Source: Cellulosimicrobium composti
GTDB taxonomy: Bacteria; Actinomycetota; Actinomycetes; Actinomycetales; Cellulomonadaceae
Assembly (NCBI RefSeq): GCF_009711085.1
Contig: NZ_WMKA01000011.1
Span: forward strand, 1 to 61,046
Length of the DNA stretch: 61,046 bases
Direction of reading: 5' to 3'
Positions 16,807 through 25,350 of the stretch are shown one piece after another. The notes under the pieces are model-generated. The model did not search any database and was not told where the DNA came from. It saw nothing but the letters and a program-made list of their open reading frames with translations. Made by a program: the position numbers and the translations under genes. The number at the start of each line of letters is the position of its first letter. The first letter of the stretch is position 1.

Positions 16807-17541
16807 ATGCGGCCCTTCCTGCTCCTCGCCTCCCGCGCCGAGGACCCCGCCGCGGACGGCGAGCACGCCGCCGTCCTCCGCTACGCGGGGCTCGACGCGG
16901 ACGCGCTGCACCGCGTCCGGATGGAGGCCGGACCGCTGCCGGCGATCGACCTCGGCGACTACTCGGGGGTGATCGTCGGCGGCAGCCCGTTCGACTCGTC
17001 GCTGCCCGAGGAGCGCAAGTCCGCGACGCAGCGCCGGGTCGAGCGCGAGCTCGCCCCGCTCCTCGACGAGATCGTCGAGCGCGACGTCCCGTTCCTCGGC
17101 GCGTGCTACGGCGTCGGGACGCTCGGTCTGCACGAGGGCGCGGTGCTCGACGGCACGTACGCCGAGCCGATCTCGCCCGTGACGATCCGCCTCACGCCCG
17201 AGGGGCGGGCGGACCCGCTGCTCGCCGACCTCCCGGACGCGTTCGAGGCCTACGTGGGCCACAAGGAGGCGGTGCGCGAGCTGCCGCCGCACGCCGTCCT
17301 GCTCGCGACGTCGGACGCGTGCCCGGTGCAGATGTTCCGCGTCAAGGAGAACCTCTACGCCACGCAGTTCCACCCCGAGCTCGACCTGGACGGGATCCTC
17401 ACGCGTATCGGCGTCTACCGGGACTACGGGTACTTCCCGCCCGAGGCCGCGGGCGAGGTCGAGGCGAGGGTGCGGCGCGGCGACGTCCGCGAGCCGCACC
17501 GGATCCTCGCGGCGTTCGTGCGCCGGTACGCGCGCGGCTGA
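16807..17541 (+). CDS. Class I glutamine amidotransferase-like protein
   Basis: A 244-residue stand-alone GATase1 protein (GuaA-like fold). The nucleophile elbow is FLGACYGVGTL with the catalytic Cys about residue 100. The His-Glu pair is in QFHPELD near residue 190. Such proteins are often annotated as GMP synthase-like, but no synthetase domain is present and the acceptor is unknown. A TACCCT box (16794-16799) ends 7 nt before the ATG, so the message is probably leaderless. Confidence 0.88.
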   Translation: MRPFLLLASRAEDPAADGEHAAVLRYAGLDADALHRVRMEAGPLPAIDLGDYSGVIVGGSPFDSSLPEERKSATQRRVERELAPLLDEIVERDVPFLGACYGVGTLGLHEGAVLDGTYAEPISPVTIRLTPEGRADPLLADLPDAFEAYVGHKEAVRELPPHAVLLATSDACPVQMFRVKENLYATQFHPELDLDGILTRIGVYRDYGYFPPEAAGEVEARVRRGDVREPHRILAAFVRRYARG

Positions 17542-17561
17542 CGAGCATGCGCGTGTCGCGC

Positions 17562-17621
17562 GCCGACCATGCGGATATCGCCCGACCTGACGCCAGGTCG
17601 GGCGACAACCGCATGTTCGGC
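17562..17621. repeat. Palindromic intergenic element, copy 1 (likely bidirectional terminator)
   Basis: 28-nt arms (17562-17589 and 17594-17621) match at 25 positions around a 4-nt loop, between convergent genes. The outer part of the arms (GCCGAACATGCGG) recurs in the hairpin at 32413-32472, which is also between convergent genes. It is both a probable terminator and a repeat-family member. Confidence 0.7.
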
Positions 17622-17647
17622 GGGGCCGGGTCAGCGGGGGGGGCGGG

Positions 17648-18583
17648 TCAGCGGGGGGCGGTCGCCGGTTCGGGTGCCGGGGACGGGTCCGACGCCGTGC
17701 CGGTCTCCGGCTGGGACGCGACGGCGCGGCGGTGCGCGCGCACGGACCAGACGACGGCCGCCGCCCACACCACGGCGACGAGGCCGAGCACGACGCCCTG
17801 GACGGCGCTGCTCGCGTCGACCCAGTCGGAGCGCAGGAGCGTGCGCACGTTCGTCAGGACGATGACGCCGCCGACGGCCGAGCCGAGGATGCGCGGCGGG
17901 AGCAGCCGCACGAGCCACGCCGCGACCGGCGCAGCGACCAGGCCGCCGAGGAGCAGCGCCGCCACCCAGAGGAGGTCGATGCCCTGCGAGCCGAGCGAGA
18001 CGAGGAAGCCGAGGGACGCCGCGATCGCGACGAGGAACTCGCTCGTGTCGATCGAGCCGACGACCTTGCGCGGCTCGATGCGGCCCGACGCGAGCAGGGC
18101 GGGCGTCCCGACCGGGCCCCAGCCCCCGCCGCCGGTGGCGTCGACGAAGCCCGCGACGAGGCCGAGCGGGGCGAGGAACCGCTTGCGCAGCGGCAGCCCG
18201 AGCCGGCCCGTCGGCAGCCCGGCGACGGTGAACCGGGCGAGCACGTACAGCCCGAGGCCGAGGAGCAGGAGCGACATCACCGGGGCCGCGACGTCCGTCG
18301 CCAGGCTCGACAGGAACGTCGCGCCCGCGAACGCGCCGATCGCGCCGGGGACGCCGATGCGCCGCACGACCGCCCAGTCGACGTTGCCGAACCGCCAGTG
18401 CGCCGCGCCGGACGCGAGGGTCGTGCCGATCTCGGCGAGGTGGATCGTGGCCGACGCCGCCGCGGGGTTGGTGCCGATCGCGAGCAGGAGCGTCGTCGAG
18501 GTCACGCCGTACGCCATGCCGAGGCTGCCGTCGACGAGCTGGGCGCCGAGGCCGACGAGGGCCAGCAGGACGAGGGTCCGCAC
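17648..18583 (-). CDS. TSUP family permease (sulfite exporter TauE/SafE type)
   Basis: A 311-residue protein with about eight hydrophobic segments. The two repeat signatures are visible: GAQLVDGSLGMAYGVTSTTLL at about 13-33 and LVAGFVDATGGGGWGPV near residue 160. The C-terminal 30 residues are hydrophilic. Family members export sulfite or related sulfur anions. AAGGAGG lies 6 nt before the GTG. The Rrf2-type regulator gene lies directly upstream on the same strand, suggesting control by sulfur or redox state. Confidence 0.88.
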   Translation of the reverse strand: MRTLVLLALVGLGAQLVDGSLGMAYGVTSTTLLLAIGTNPAAASATIHLAEIGTTLASGAAHWRFGNVDWAVVRRIGVPGAIGAFAGATFLSSLATDVAAPVMSLLLLGLGLYVLARFTVAGLPTGRLGLPLRKRFLAPLGLVAGFVDATGGGGWGPVGTPALLASGRIEPRKVVGSIDTSEFLVAIAASLGFLVSLGSQGIDLLWVAALLLGGLVAAPVAAWLVRLLPPRILGSAVGGVIVLTNVRTLLRSDWVDASSAVQGVVLGLVAVVWAAAVVWSVRAHRRAVASQPETGTASDPSPAPEPATAPR

Positions 18584-18712
18584 CAGGGCCTCCTTGCTCG
18601 GGGCGTCGGGAGGGCCCCGACGTGTCCTGACAAGGTTGACCGGGAGGGTCCAGTATGTGAAGCGCCGACCACATGGTGGGCCAGTGTTAACGGGCCGCGC
18701 CGCGGCCAGGGG

Positions 18713-19171
18713 TCAGGGGTTCTCCCAGGCGTCCGCGCGCGCGGCGAGCGCATGGACGCCCTCGGGCAGGTCGCGGCGGACGACGTCGTCGATCGTCACG
18801 CGGTCGAGCACGTCGCGGACGCTCGCGCGGAGCGCGACCCAGACCTCGAGGAGCGCCGCGGCGGAGCCCTCGTACTCCAGGCTCGGGGGACGCTCGTCGC
18901 GCACGGTGACGAGCGGCCCGTCGACGGCGCGGAACACGTCCGCGAGCGTCACCTCGCTCGCGGGACGCGCGAGCCGGTGACCACCGGAGCGGCCGCGCAC
19001 GCTCGCGACGATGCCCGCGCGGCGCAGGTCGCCGAGGATGCGCTCGAGGAAGCTCACCGGCAGGCCCTGGCCCGTCGCGAGGTCCTCCGCCCGCACGGGG
19101 TCGCCGTGGGGGGACGCCGCGAGCTCGGCGCACGCCCGTACCGCATAGTCAGCCTTCGCCGAGACACGCAT
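18713..19171 (-). CDS. Rrf2-family transcriptional regulator
   Basis: A 152-residue Rrf2 protein. The winged helix spans about residues 1-80: MRVSAKADYAVRACAEL, with recognition around VSFLERILGDLRRAGIV and the wing at RGRSGGHRLAR. The usual three-cysteine Fe-S cluster is absent; the only Cys is in the first helix. It therefore resembles CymR-type members that sense a protein or metabolite rather than iron-sulfur status. ATG at 19171 gives the standard N-terminus. It precedes the TSUP exporter. Confidence 0.9.
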   Translation of the reverse strand: MRVSAKADYAVRACAELAASPHGDPVRAEDLATGQGLPVSFLERILGDLRRAGIVASVRGRSGGHRLARPASEVTLADVFRAVDGPLVTVRDERPPSLEYEGSAAALLEVWVALRASVRDVLDRVTIDDVVRRDLPEGVHALAARADAWENP

Positions 19172-19286
19172 GAGCACATTGTGCCGTGCACGCGCGCGCC
19201 CGCGGGCCGCCCGAAGGGCGCCGTCGCGCGATCTCACCCGCGCCGCGCCTGCTCGTACGAGCGCGTTTCGCCCTACGCTTTCACCC

Positions 19287-20093
19287 GTGGAGGTGCGCGA
19301 ACGCAACAACGTCCGGACCATGGGGCCCGAGGACGGGCCGACCATGGTCTTCGCGCACGGCTTCGGCGGCGACCAGTCGATGTGGCGCTACGTCGCGCCC
19401 GTGTTCGCCACGGACCACCGCGTCGTCCTGTTCGACCACTCGGGGTGCGGCGCCTCGCACCCGACCGCGTACGACCCGGACCGGCACGCCGACCTGTCGG
19501 GCTACGTCGCGGACGTCGTCGAGATCGTGGAGGCCGTCGCCGACGACCCGGTGACCCTCGTGGGCCACTCGGTGAGCGCGATGATCGCGCTGCTCGCGGC
19601 GGCCGAGCGGCCCGACCTGTTCGACCGCCTCGTGCTCGTGGGCCCGAGCCCGCGGTACATCGACGACGACGGCTACCACGGCGGCTTCACCGCGGCGGAG
19701 ATCGACGAGCTCCTCGAGACGATGGACGCGAACTACCTGGGCTGGACCCAGGCGATGGCGCCCGTGATCGTCGGCAACCCGGACCGCCCGGCGCTCGGCG
19801 ACGAGCTCGCCGAGGTGTTCCGCCGCAACGACCCGGCGGTCGCGCGGAAGTTCGCGCGCGTGACGTTCCTCGGCGACAACCGTGCGGACCTGGTGCGGGT
19901 CCGCACGCCGTGCCTCGTCGTGCAGAGCCGGGTCGACGTCATCGCGCCGCTCGAGGTCGGCCACTTCGTGCACGAGCACCTCCCGGACAGCGACCTCGTC
20001 GTCATCGACTCCGTCGGCCACTGCCCCAACCTCTCGCACCCCGCGCTCCTGGTCGCCGCGATGCGCGACTGGCTCGGGGGCGACCGGTGGTGA
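19287..20093 (+). CDS. Alpha/beta hydrolase, RsbQ-like
   Basis: A 268-residue hydrolase. The triad is readable: Ser in VGHSVSAM (about 95), Asp in SRVDVIAP (about 217) and His in SVGHCPNLSHP (about 245), the same spacing as Bacillus RsbQ. RsbQ provides a small hydrophobic cofactor needed by the PAS-phosphatase RsbP. Here the next gene is such a phosphatase, overlapping by 4 nt. The family is also related to plant karrikin and strigolactone receptors. TACGCT (19274-19279) ends 7 nt before the GTG start, suggesting a leaderless message. Confidence 0.92.
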   Translation: MEVRERNNVRTMGPEDGPTMVFAHGFGGDQSMWRYVAPVFATDHRVVLFDHSGCGASHPTAYDPDRHADLSGYVADVVEIVEAVADDPVTLVGHSVSAMIALLAAAERPDLFDRLVLVGPSPRYIDDDGYHGGFTAAEIDELLETMDANYLGWTQAMAPVIVGNPDRPALGDELAEVFRRNDPAVARKFARVTFLGDNRADLVRVRTPCLVVQSRVDVIAPLEVGHFVHEHLPDSDLVVIDSVGHCPNLSHPALLVAAMRDWLGGDRW

Positions 20094-21670
20094 CGTCCCG
20101 CGCCGAGCGGTGGGCGCTCGCGCCCGTCGCGCTCCTGCTCCTCGACGCCGAGGTGCGGGTCCTCGACGCGAACCACGAGTTCCTCCGGATGATCGAGGTG
20201 CCCGACGTCGAGGCCGTCGCGGGCCGCCGCCTCGCCGACCTCCTCACGGTCGGGGGCCGGATCTACTGGGAGACGCACGTCAGCCCTCTGCTGCACATCG
20301 AGGGCCGCGTGGACGAGGTGGCGGTCGAGCTGCGGACGCCGCACGGCCGCGAGCCCGTGCTGCTCACCGCGACGGAGCGCGAGGTCCGCGGCGAGCGGCT
20401 GGTCGAGGTCGCGATGCTCAGCGCGCGCGAGCGCTCCCGGTTCGAGCAGGAGCTCGTGGGGGCGCGGCGCGCGGCGGAGGACGCGGAGCGCCGGGTGCGG
20501 CTCCTGCACGGCATCGCGGCCGACCTCGCGAGCGTCGCCGGGCTCGACGGCGTCGTGTGGGTCCTGCTGCGCACCGCCGTGACCCTCCTGGGCGCGGGGG
20601 ACGCAGCGCTGTGGACGGCGCAGGAGAGCGGGCCGCTGCGGCGCTGGGGCGGTGCCGAGGCGCTGGCCGCCCCGACGATCGACGAGCTCACGGAGCCCGC
20701 GGTCCGCGAGGACGGGACCGTCGTCGTGCCGCTGCGCACGGCGGGCGCGCTGCTCGGCGTGCTCGCGCTCGCGCCGCGCCGCGCGGCGGGGGCCGACCCG
20801 CTCGACCTGGGCACGGCCGCCGCCGCGGGCCAGCTCGCGGCGCTCGCGCTCGCGCGGGCCACGACCCACGAGCAGAGCGTCTCCGTCGCGAGCGAGCTCC
20901 AGGGCGCGATGCTCTCGGACGGGATCGTCGACGACCCGGCGGTGGAGATCTCGGCGCGGTACCGCCCGGGCGTGCACGACCTGCAGGTCGGGGGCGACTG
21001 GTACGACACGTTCCGCGTCGCCCCGGACGTCGTCGCGCTCTCGGTGGGCGACGTGGTGGGTCGTGGGCTCAAGGCCGCGACGTCGATGGGCCAGCTCCGC
21101 ACGGCGGTCCGCGCGGCGTCGGACACGGGCCTGCCGCCCGAGGAGGTCCTGGGGCGCCTCGACCGGTTCGTGGACCGCACCGGGACGGGGTTCATGGCGA
21201 GCCTCGTGTACGCGGAGCTGGATCTCGGCCGGGGCGCGCTGCGCTACACGTGCGCCGGGCACCTCCCGCCGCTGCTCGTGCCGGCCGACGGCGACTCCCA
21301 CTACCTGTGGGAGGCGCGCTCGACGCCGCTCGGGGTGCGGGGGACGACGCCGCGCGTCGCCGACACGGTGGCGCTCGCGCCCGGCGACCTGCTGCTGCTC
21401 TTCACGGACGGCGTCGTCGAGCGCCGGGACCGTCCGCTCGGGCTCGCGCTCGACGAGCTCGCGGAGATCGTCACGAACGCGCTCGAGGCTGGCCTGGACG
21501 GGGAGGACCTGCTCGCGGCCGTGGTCGCGCGCGCCCCGCAGGACGACGACGCGTGCCTGCTCGCGGTCCGCTGGCTGGGCCCGCGGACGACGGACGGGCC
21601 CGCACCGGCGGTCGAGCCGACGGCCGGGAGCGCGGGCGGGCCGTCAGCGGACGAAGAACGGCCCGGCTGA
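20090..21670 (+). CDS. PAS-GAF-PP2C (SpoIIE) serine phosphatase, RsbP-like
   Basis: A 526-residue phosphatase. Residues about 8-110 resemble a PAS sensor, about 140-265 a GAF-like domain, and about 290-500 the SpoIIE/PP2C catalytic domain. Metal-binding motifs are VGGDWYDTF, VGDVVGRGLKAA, LFTDGVVE and DDDACLLAV. In the Bacillus paradigm the enzyme dephosphorylates an anti-anti-sigma factor when its hydrolase partner is active. No anti-sigma, anti-anti-sigma or SigB gene is nearby. The GTG overlaps the hydrolase stop. The C-terminal tail overlaps the convergent NUDIX gene by 27 nt. Confidence 0.9.
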   Translation: MTSRAERWALAPVALLLLDAEVRVLDANHEFLRMIEVPDVEAVAGRRLADLLTVGGRIYWETHVSPLLHIEGRVDEVAVELRTPHGREPVLLTATEREVRGERLVEVAMLSARERSRFEQELVGARRAAEDAERRVRLLHGIAADLASVAGLDGVVWVLLRTAVTLLGAGDAALWTAQESGPLRRWGGAEALAAPTIDELTEPAVREDGTVVVPLRTAGALLGVLALAPRRAAGADPLDLGTAAAAGQLAALALARATTHEQSVSVASELQGAMLSDGIVDDPAVEISARYRPGVHDLQVGGDWYDTFRVAPDVVALSVGDVVGRGLKAATSMGQLRTAVRAASDTGLPPEEVLGRLDRFVDRTGTGFMASLVYAELDLGRGALRYTCAGHLPPLLVPADGDSHYLWEARSTPLGVRGTTPRVADTVALAPGDLLLLFTDGVVERRDRPLGLALDELAEIVTNALEAGLDGEDLLAAVVARAPQDDDACLLAVRWLGPRTTDGPAPAVEPTAGSAGGPSADEERPG

Positions 21671-22141
21671 CGGGTCGTCGAGCCACCGGCGCGCGTGGGC
21701 GAGGCGCTCGGTCGTCGAGCGCGCGAGGTCGTCCGGCAGCGCGTCGGGCGCGAACCACGACACCGCGAGCGACTCGTCGTCGGCGACGTGCGCGGCGGCC
21801 GCGGCGGCGGGCGACACCGGGCGGCACACGAACGCGAGGTCGAGGTACTGGCTGAGGTCGCCGTTGGGGTACCGGACCGGCTCCGTGACGGTCACGGCGA
21901 CGAGCGCGTCCACCCCGACCTCGACCCCGGTCTCCTCGAGGACCTCGCGCGCGAGGCCGACCGCCGGGTCCTCGCCCGGCTCGAGGATCCCGCTGATCAC
22001 GGCCCACTGCCCGGTGTCGGCGCGCTGCCCGAGCAGGACCCGGCCGTCGTCGTCCACCACGACGGCCGAGACCCCCGGCATCCACAGCAGGTCGGTCCCG
22101 ACGTGGGACCGCAGGGCGGCGACGAACTCGGGGATCGGCAT
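21644..22141 (-). CDS. NUDIX hydrolase
   Basis: A 165-residue NUDIX protein with an intact box: GILEPGEDPAVGLAREVLEETGV at about 52-74, matching GX5EX7REUXEEXGU. The enzyme would hydrolyse a nucleoside diphosphate derivative; the substrate is not predictable, although the length and the PNGDLSQYLDLAF segment recall ADP-ribose pyrophosphatase-like members. TACGCT (complement of 22148-22153) ends 6 nt before the ATG, so the message is probably leaderless. Its last 27 nt overlap the convergent phosphatase gene. Confidence 0.92.
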   Translation of the reverse strand: MPIPEFVAALRSHVGTDLLWMPGVSAVVVDDDGRVLLGQRADTGQWAVISGILEPGEDPAVGLAREVLEETGVEVGVDALVAVTVTEPVRYPNGDLSQYLDLAFVCRPVSPAAAAAAHVADDESLAVSWFAPDALPDDLARSTTERLAHARRWLDDPSAGPFFVR

Positions 22142-22270
22142 CCCCCGAGCGTAGGCGCAGCGACGCGGGCCGGTCGCCCGGCCCCGCGACGACTGGGTGC
22201 GCGAGCGCCACACGCCCACCTCGTGAGACGCGCCGTCCGCCCCTCGGAGGCGCTGTGCTACCGTCACCTC

Positions 22271-22336
22271 GTGACTTCTCAGTGGTATTGGCGCTTTACG
22301 CAGGCTCCCGGTGGGGCCGTGCGGGCGTCAGCCTGA
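22271..22336 (+). CDS. Aromatic-rich leader peptide upstream of DAHP synthase
   Basis: A 21-codon open frame, GTG to TGA, encodes MTSQWYWRF followed by TQAPGGAVRASA. Trp-Tyr-Trp-x-Phe within five codons is far above chance and names the end products of the pathway. TACCGT (22259-22264) ends 6 nt before the GTG, a leaderless start. A stem (22303-22314 with 22347-22358) begins inside the reading frame and a terminator-like hairpin follows at 22364-22395. This is the layout of ribosome-mediated attenuation for aromatic amino acid synthesis. Confidence 0.72.
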   Translation: MTSQWYWRFTQAPGGAVRASA

Positions 22337-22363
22337 CCACAGATCACCACCCGGAGCCAGCAC

Positions 22364-22395
22364 AGGGCCTTGGACGCGGACCGCGTCCGGGCCCT
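22364..22395 (+). terminator. Putative attenuator hairpin of the DAHP synthase leader
   Basis: AGGGCC and GGACGCGG (22364-22379) pair with CCGCGTCC and GGCCCT (22381-22395), giving a 14-bp stem with small bulges, 27 nt after the leader stop codon and about 110 nt before the synthase start. TTCGTCGT follows. It is suited to premature termination. Confidence 0.55.
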
Positions 22396-22507
22396 TCGTC
22401 GTGAGACGGGCCGCTCCGGGACCACGGGCGGCAGCAGGCCGGTGAGCGCCGCTGAGCATCCGTCGCACGGCGGCCCCCCACCCCGCCGCAGAGACCAGGA
22501 GCCCCCC

Positions 22508-23668
22508 GTGACCAGCACGACCACCCACCCCGAACCCGTCGCCCCCGCCGCGTCGTCCGACGCCGCGACGAGTACCGTCGACCCCGTGGACAGCCCCGAG
22601 CTCCAGGCGCGCACGAGCGACCTGCGGGTGCGCGCCCTCGACGCGCTCCCCGCGCCCCGCACGATGCTCGCGGACCTGCCGCTCGGCGCGACGCGCAGCG
22701 ACCTCGTGACGACGTCCCGCCGCGAGGTCCGCGACGTCCTCGCGGGCGACGACGACCGCCTCCTCGTCATCGTCGGCCCCTGCTCGGTGCACGACCCCGA
22801 GGCCGCGCTCGACTACGCGAGCCGGCTCGCCGCCGTCGCGCACGAGCTCGCCGACGACCTCATGGTCGTCATGCGCGTGTACTTCGAGAAGCCGCGCACC
22901 ACCGTCGGCTGGAAGGGCCTCATCAACGACCCCCACCTCGACGGCTCGCACGACGTGCGCCACGGCCTGCGCCTCGCGCGCGAGGTGCTGCTCGGCGTCC
23001 TCGACGCGGGCGTCCCGGCCGCGTGCGAGTTCCTCGAGCCCACGAGCCCGCAGTACATCGCCGACGCCGTGTCCTGGGGCGCGATCGGCGCGCGCAACGC
23101 CGAGTCGCAGGTGCACCGCCAGCTCGCCTCGGGCCTGTCCATGCCCGTCGGGTTCAAGAACGCGACCGACGGCGACGTGCAGATCGCGGTCGACGGCTGC
23201 ATCACGGCCGCGAGCGAGCACACGTTCTTCGGCATGGACTCGCTCGGCCGGGCGGCGGCCGTCGAGACCGCGGGCAACCCCGACTGCCACGTCATCCTGC
23301 GCGGCGGCCGCTCGGGCCCCAACTACGGGGCCGACGACGTCGCGGCGGCGCTCGCGGTCGCGCGCACCTCGGGCCTCGGCGGCGTCGCGGAGCACGGGCT
23401 CGTCGTCGACGCCTCGCACGGCAACTCGGGCAAGAGCCACGTGCGCCAGGCGGAGGTCGTGCGCGAGATCTCCGCGCGCCTCGCCGAGGGCGAGGAGGGC
23501 ATCACGGGTCTCATGATGGAGAGCTTCCTCGTGGCGGGCGCGCAGAAGCCCGGGCCGAGCGGCCTCGTGTACGGGCAGTCGGTCACCGACGCGTGCATCG
23601 ACTGGGACACGACGGCGGACCTGCTGCGCGAGCTCGCCGGCGCCGTCCGCACCCGCCGCGCGCTCTGA
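22508..23668 (+). CDS. 3-deoxy-7-phosphoheptulonate (DAHP) synthase, class I
   Basis: Condenses phosphoenolpyruvate and erythrose-4-phosphate, the first step of the shikimate pathway. The 386-residue protein is of the class I (AroF/G/H) type: VGPCSVHDP, MRVYFEKPRTTVGWKG and GARNAESQVHR line the active site. About 45 N-terminal residues are disordered. AGGAG precedes the GTG at 22508; the frame stays open to 22370 without homology. The upstream leader peptide rich in Trp, Tyr and Phe suggests attenuation. Actinobacteria often carry a class II enzyme as well, so this may be an inducible isoenzyme. Confidence 0.95.
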   Translation: MTSTTTHPEPVAPAASSDAATSTVDPVDSPELQARTSDLRVRALDALPAPRTMLADLPLGATRSDLVTTSRREVRDVLAGDDDRLLVIVGPCSVHDPEAALDYASRLAAVAHELADDLMVVMRVYFEKPRTTVGWKGLINDPHLDGSHDVRHGLRLAREVLLGVLDAGVPAACEFLEPTSPQYIADAVSWGAIGARNAESQVHRQLASGLSMPVGFKNATDGDVQIAVDGCITAASEHTFFGMDSLGRAAAVETAGNPDCHVILRGGRSGPNYGADDVAAALAVARTSGLGGVAEHGLVVDASHGNSGKSHVRQAEVVREISARLAEGEEGITGLMMESFLVAGAQKPGPSGLVYGQSVTDACIDWDTTADLLRELAGAVRTRRAL

Positions 23669-23688
23669 CGCCGGCGGGCGGCCAACCC

Positions 23689-25137
23689 TCAGCCGGCGAG
23701 GGCCCACGCCCCGACGGTCGCGGTACCGCCGCCGAGAAGGTCGAGGCCGTCGCCGACCCCGGGGACACCCGTGAGGGGCACGACCGTCTCCGGGTCGCCG
23801 GGGTGCGGCGCGACGAGCAGCGTCACGACGAGCGCCGGGCCGCCGGCCGTGGACCCGCCGCGCCACGACAGCAGGGCCGAGGCCGCGGCACCGGGCTCCA
23901 GCACGACGGGTGACGCCGCGGCGTCGTCGGGCTCCAGGAGCACGTCGGTCTCCGTGCCGACGTCCGCGACGAAGCGCATCCCCGGGCTGCCTGCGAGGGC
24001 GCACGGCGTCGCGCCGTCGTTGCGCGCGGTGAGCGTGAGGAACCGGCGGCCGGCGGCGGCGTCGACCCCGGCAGCGGCGATCGTGAGGTCGTGCGGCGCG
24101 CACGCGTCGGTGGGCCGGTCGGCGGTCGCGGGGGCCGTGCCCCCGACGAACCCGGACCGTGTCGTGGACGTCCCGTCGTCGGACGATCCCTGCACCTGGT
24201 AGGCGAGCGCCGGGCCCGGGGGTGCGGCGTCGTCGAGCCAGCGGGCGACGTCCGCGGCCGGGCCGGACGTGACGACCGTGAGCAGAGGGTCGGCCGGGAC
24301 GGTGCTGCGCACGGTCTCGTACGCGACCTGGGTGACCGACGGCAGCGCGGCCGCGCCGGTGACGAGGGCGAGCAGCGCGTCGTCCGGGACGGAGCGGCCG
24401 TCGCCCTCGAACAGGCCGACGCCGTAGCCCTCGACGACGAGGCTCGTCAGCCCGCGGTCCTCGGCGCGCGCGAGTGCCGCGACGGCGACGAGGTCCTCGG
24501 TGGCGCGGGCCTCGACCGCCGCGATCCCCGGCGCGAGGTGGACGCGCCGGACCGCGTCGTGCGCGACGAGCCGGACGGCGTCGGCGACCGCGTCCGCGCC
24601 CAGGAGGTCGGGGAGGGGTGCGCCCGTCGCCGGGTCGACGCCGCCGCTCGCCGCGCCCGTGCCGTGCTCGACGACGAGGCTGCCGCCGCCGGGCCGGGTG
24701 CCCTCGACGCGCAGCGACCAGGCCGCCCCGCCGGCCGCGTCGGCGAGGAGGGTGCTCGCGGCGTCAGCGGTGGCCTGGGCGTCCGTCGGCGCGGGCAGGG
24801 GCGACGCGAGGGTGATCCGTGCGCTCTCGTCGGAGGCACCGAGCAGCACGGCGTCCGCGACGCCGGGCAGCGTGCGCAGGCGGGCGGCGACGTCGCCGGT
24901 GCGGGTCGACGGGTCGGGGGAGGGGCCGGGCGACGGGGGCGCGGTGGTCGACGGCGCGGCCGGGCCGGCGGCGGTGCGCAGCGCGGTCGGGGCGGCGACG
25001 GCGGCCGACACCGCGAGGGCGGCGCCGAGCGCCGCGGCGAGCACCGCGACCGGGACCCCGCGGCGGCGCGCCGTCCCGGGGTCCTCCGCCGCATCGGCGT
25101 CGTCGCCACGAGGGGAGGGGTGCGCGTCGTCGTCCAC
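23689..25137 (-). CDS. Membrane-anchored protein with C-terminal DUF4232 domain
   Basis: A 482-residue protein. One transmembrane segment at about 28-52 (VPVAVLAAALGAALAVSAAVAA) is followed by a Pro/Thr/Ser linker, a central region of unknown fold (about 90-320), and a DUF4232 domain. The latter starts at CAPHDLTIAAAGVDAAAG with paired cysteines (ACAP and PCAL). DUF4232 is found in actinobacterial surface proteins of unknown role. The protein would face outside. GTG at 25137 is the start giving a short cytoplasmic N-terminus. It is convergent with DAHP synthase with only a 20-nt gap. Confidence 0.72.
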   Translation of the reverse strand: MDDDAHPSPRGDDADAAEDPGTARRRGVPVAVLAAALGAALAVSAAVAAPTALRTAAGPAAPSTTAPPSPGPSPDPSTRTGDVAARLRTLPGVADAVLLGASDESARITLASPLPAPTDAQATADAASTLLADAAGGAAWSLRVEGTRPGGGSLVVEHGTGAASGGVDPATGAPLPDLLGADAVADAVRLVAHDAVRRVHLAPGIAAVEARATEDLVAVAALARAEDRGLTSLVVEGYGVGLFEGDGRSVPDDALLALVTGAAALPSVTQVAYETVRSTVPADPLLTVVTSGPAADVARWLDDAAPPGPALAYQVQGSSDDGTSTTRSGFVGGTAPATADRPTDACAPHDLTIAAAGVDAAAGRRFLTLTARNDGATPCALAGSPGMRFVADVGTETDVLLEPDDAAASPVVLEPGAAASALLSWRGGSTAGGPALVVTLLVAPHPGDPETVVPLTGVPGVGDGLDLLGGGTATVGAWALAG

Positions 25138-25350
25138 GGTCGCGACGGTACCGGGCGGTCCGGTCCGCGGCCGGGTCGGCGGCAACCCTCCGCAGGGCCC
25201 GCGCGGGCTCTTCACGGGCGCGCGGCCGGCGCGGGCCGGGAGCGCTCCCGAACCGGTCTTTCGGCGCATCGAGGGAGCGTCCGGGCGTCCGACCCGGCGC
25301 ACTCCATACCAGGACTCCTGGATACCGGCAACATCTGGCATGATCCGGCC

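Noticed and set aside
17732-21670. 1312-codon plus-strand open frame covering 17732-21670
   Set aside because: Only the part after 20090 has protein homology. The rest is antisense to the TSUP and Rrf2 genes and is an artefact of high GC.
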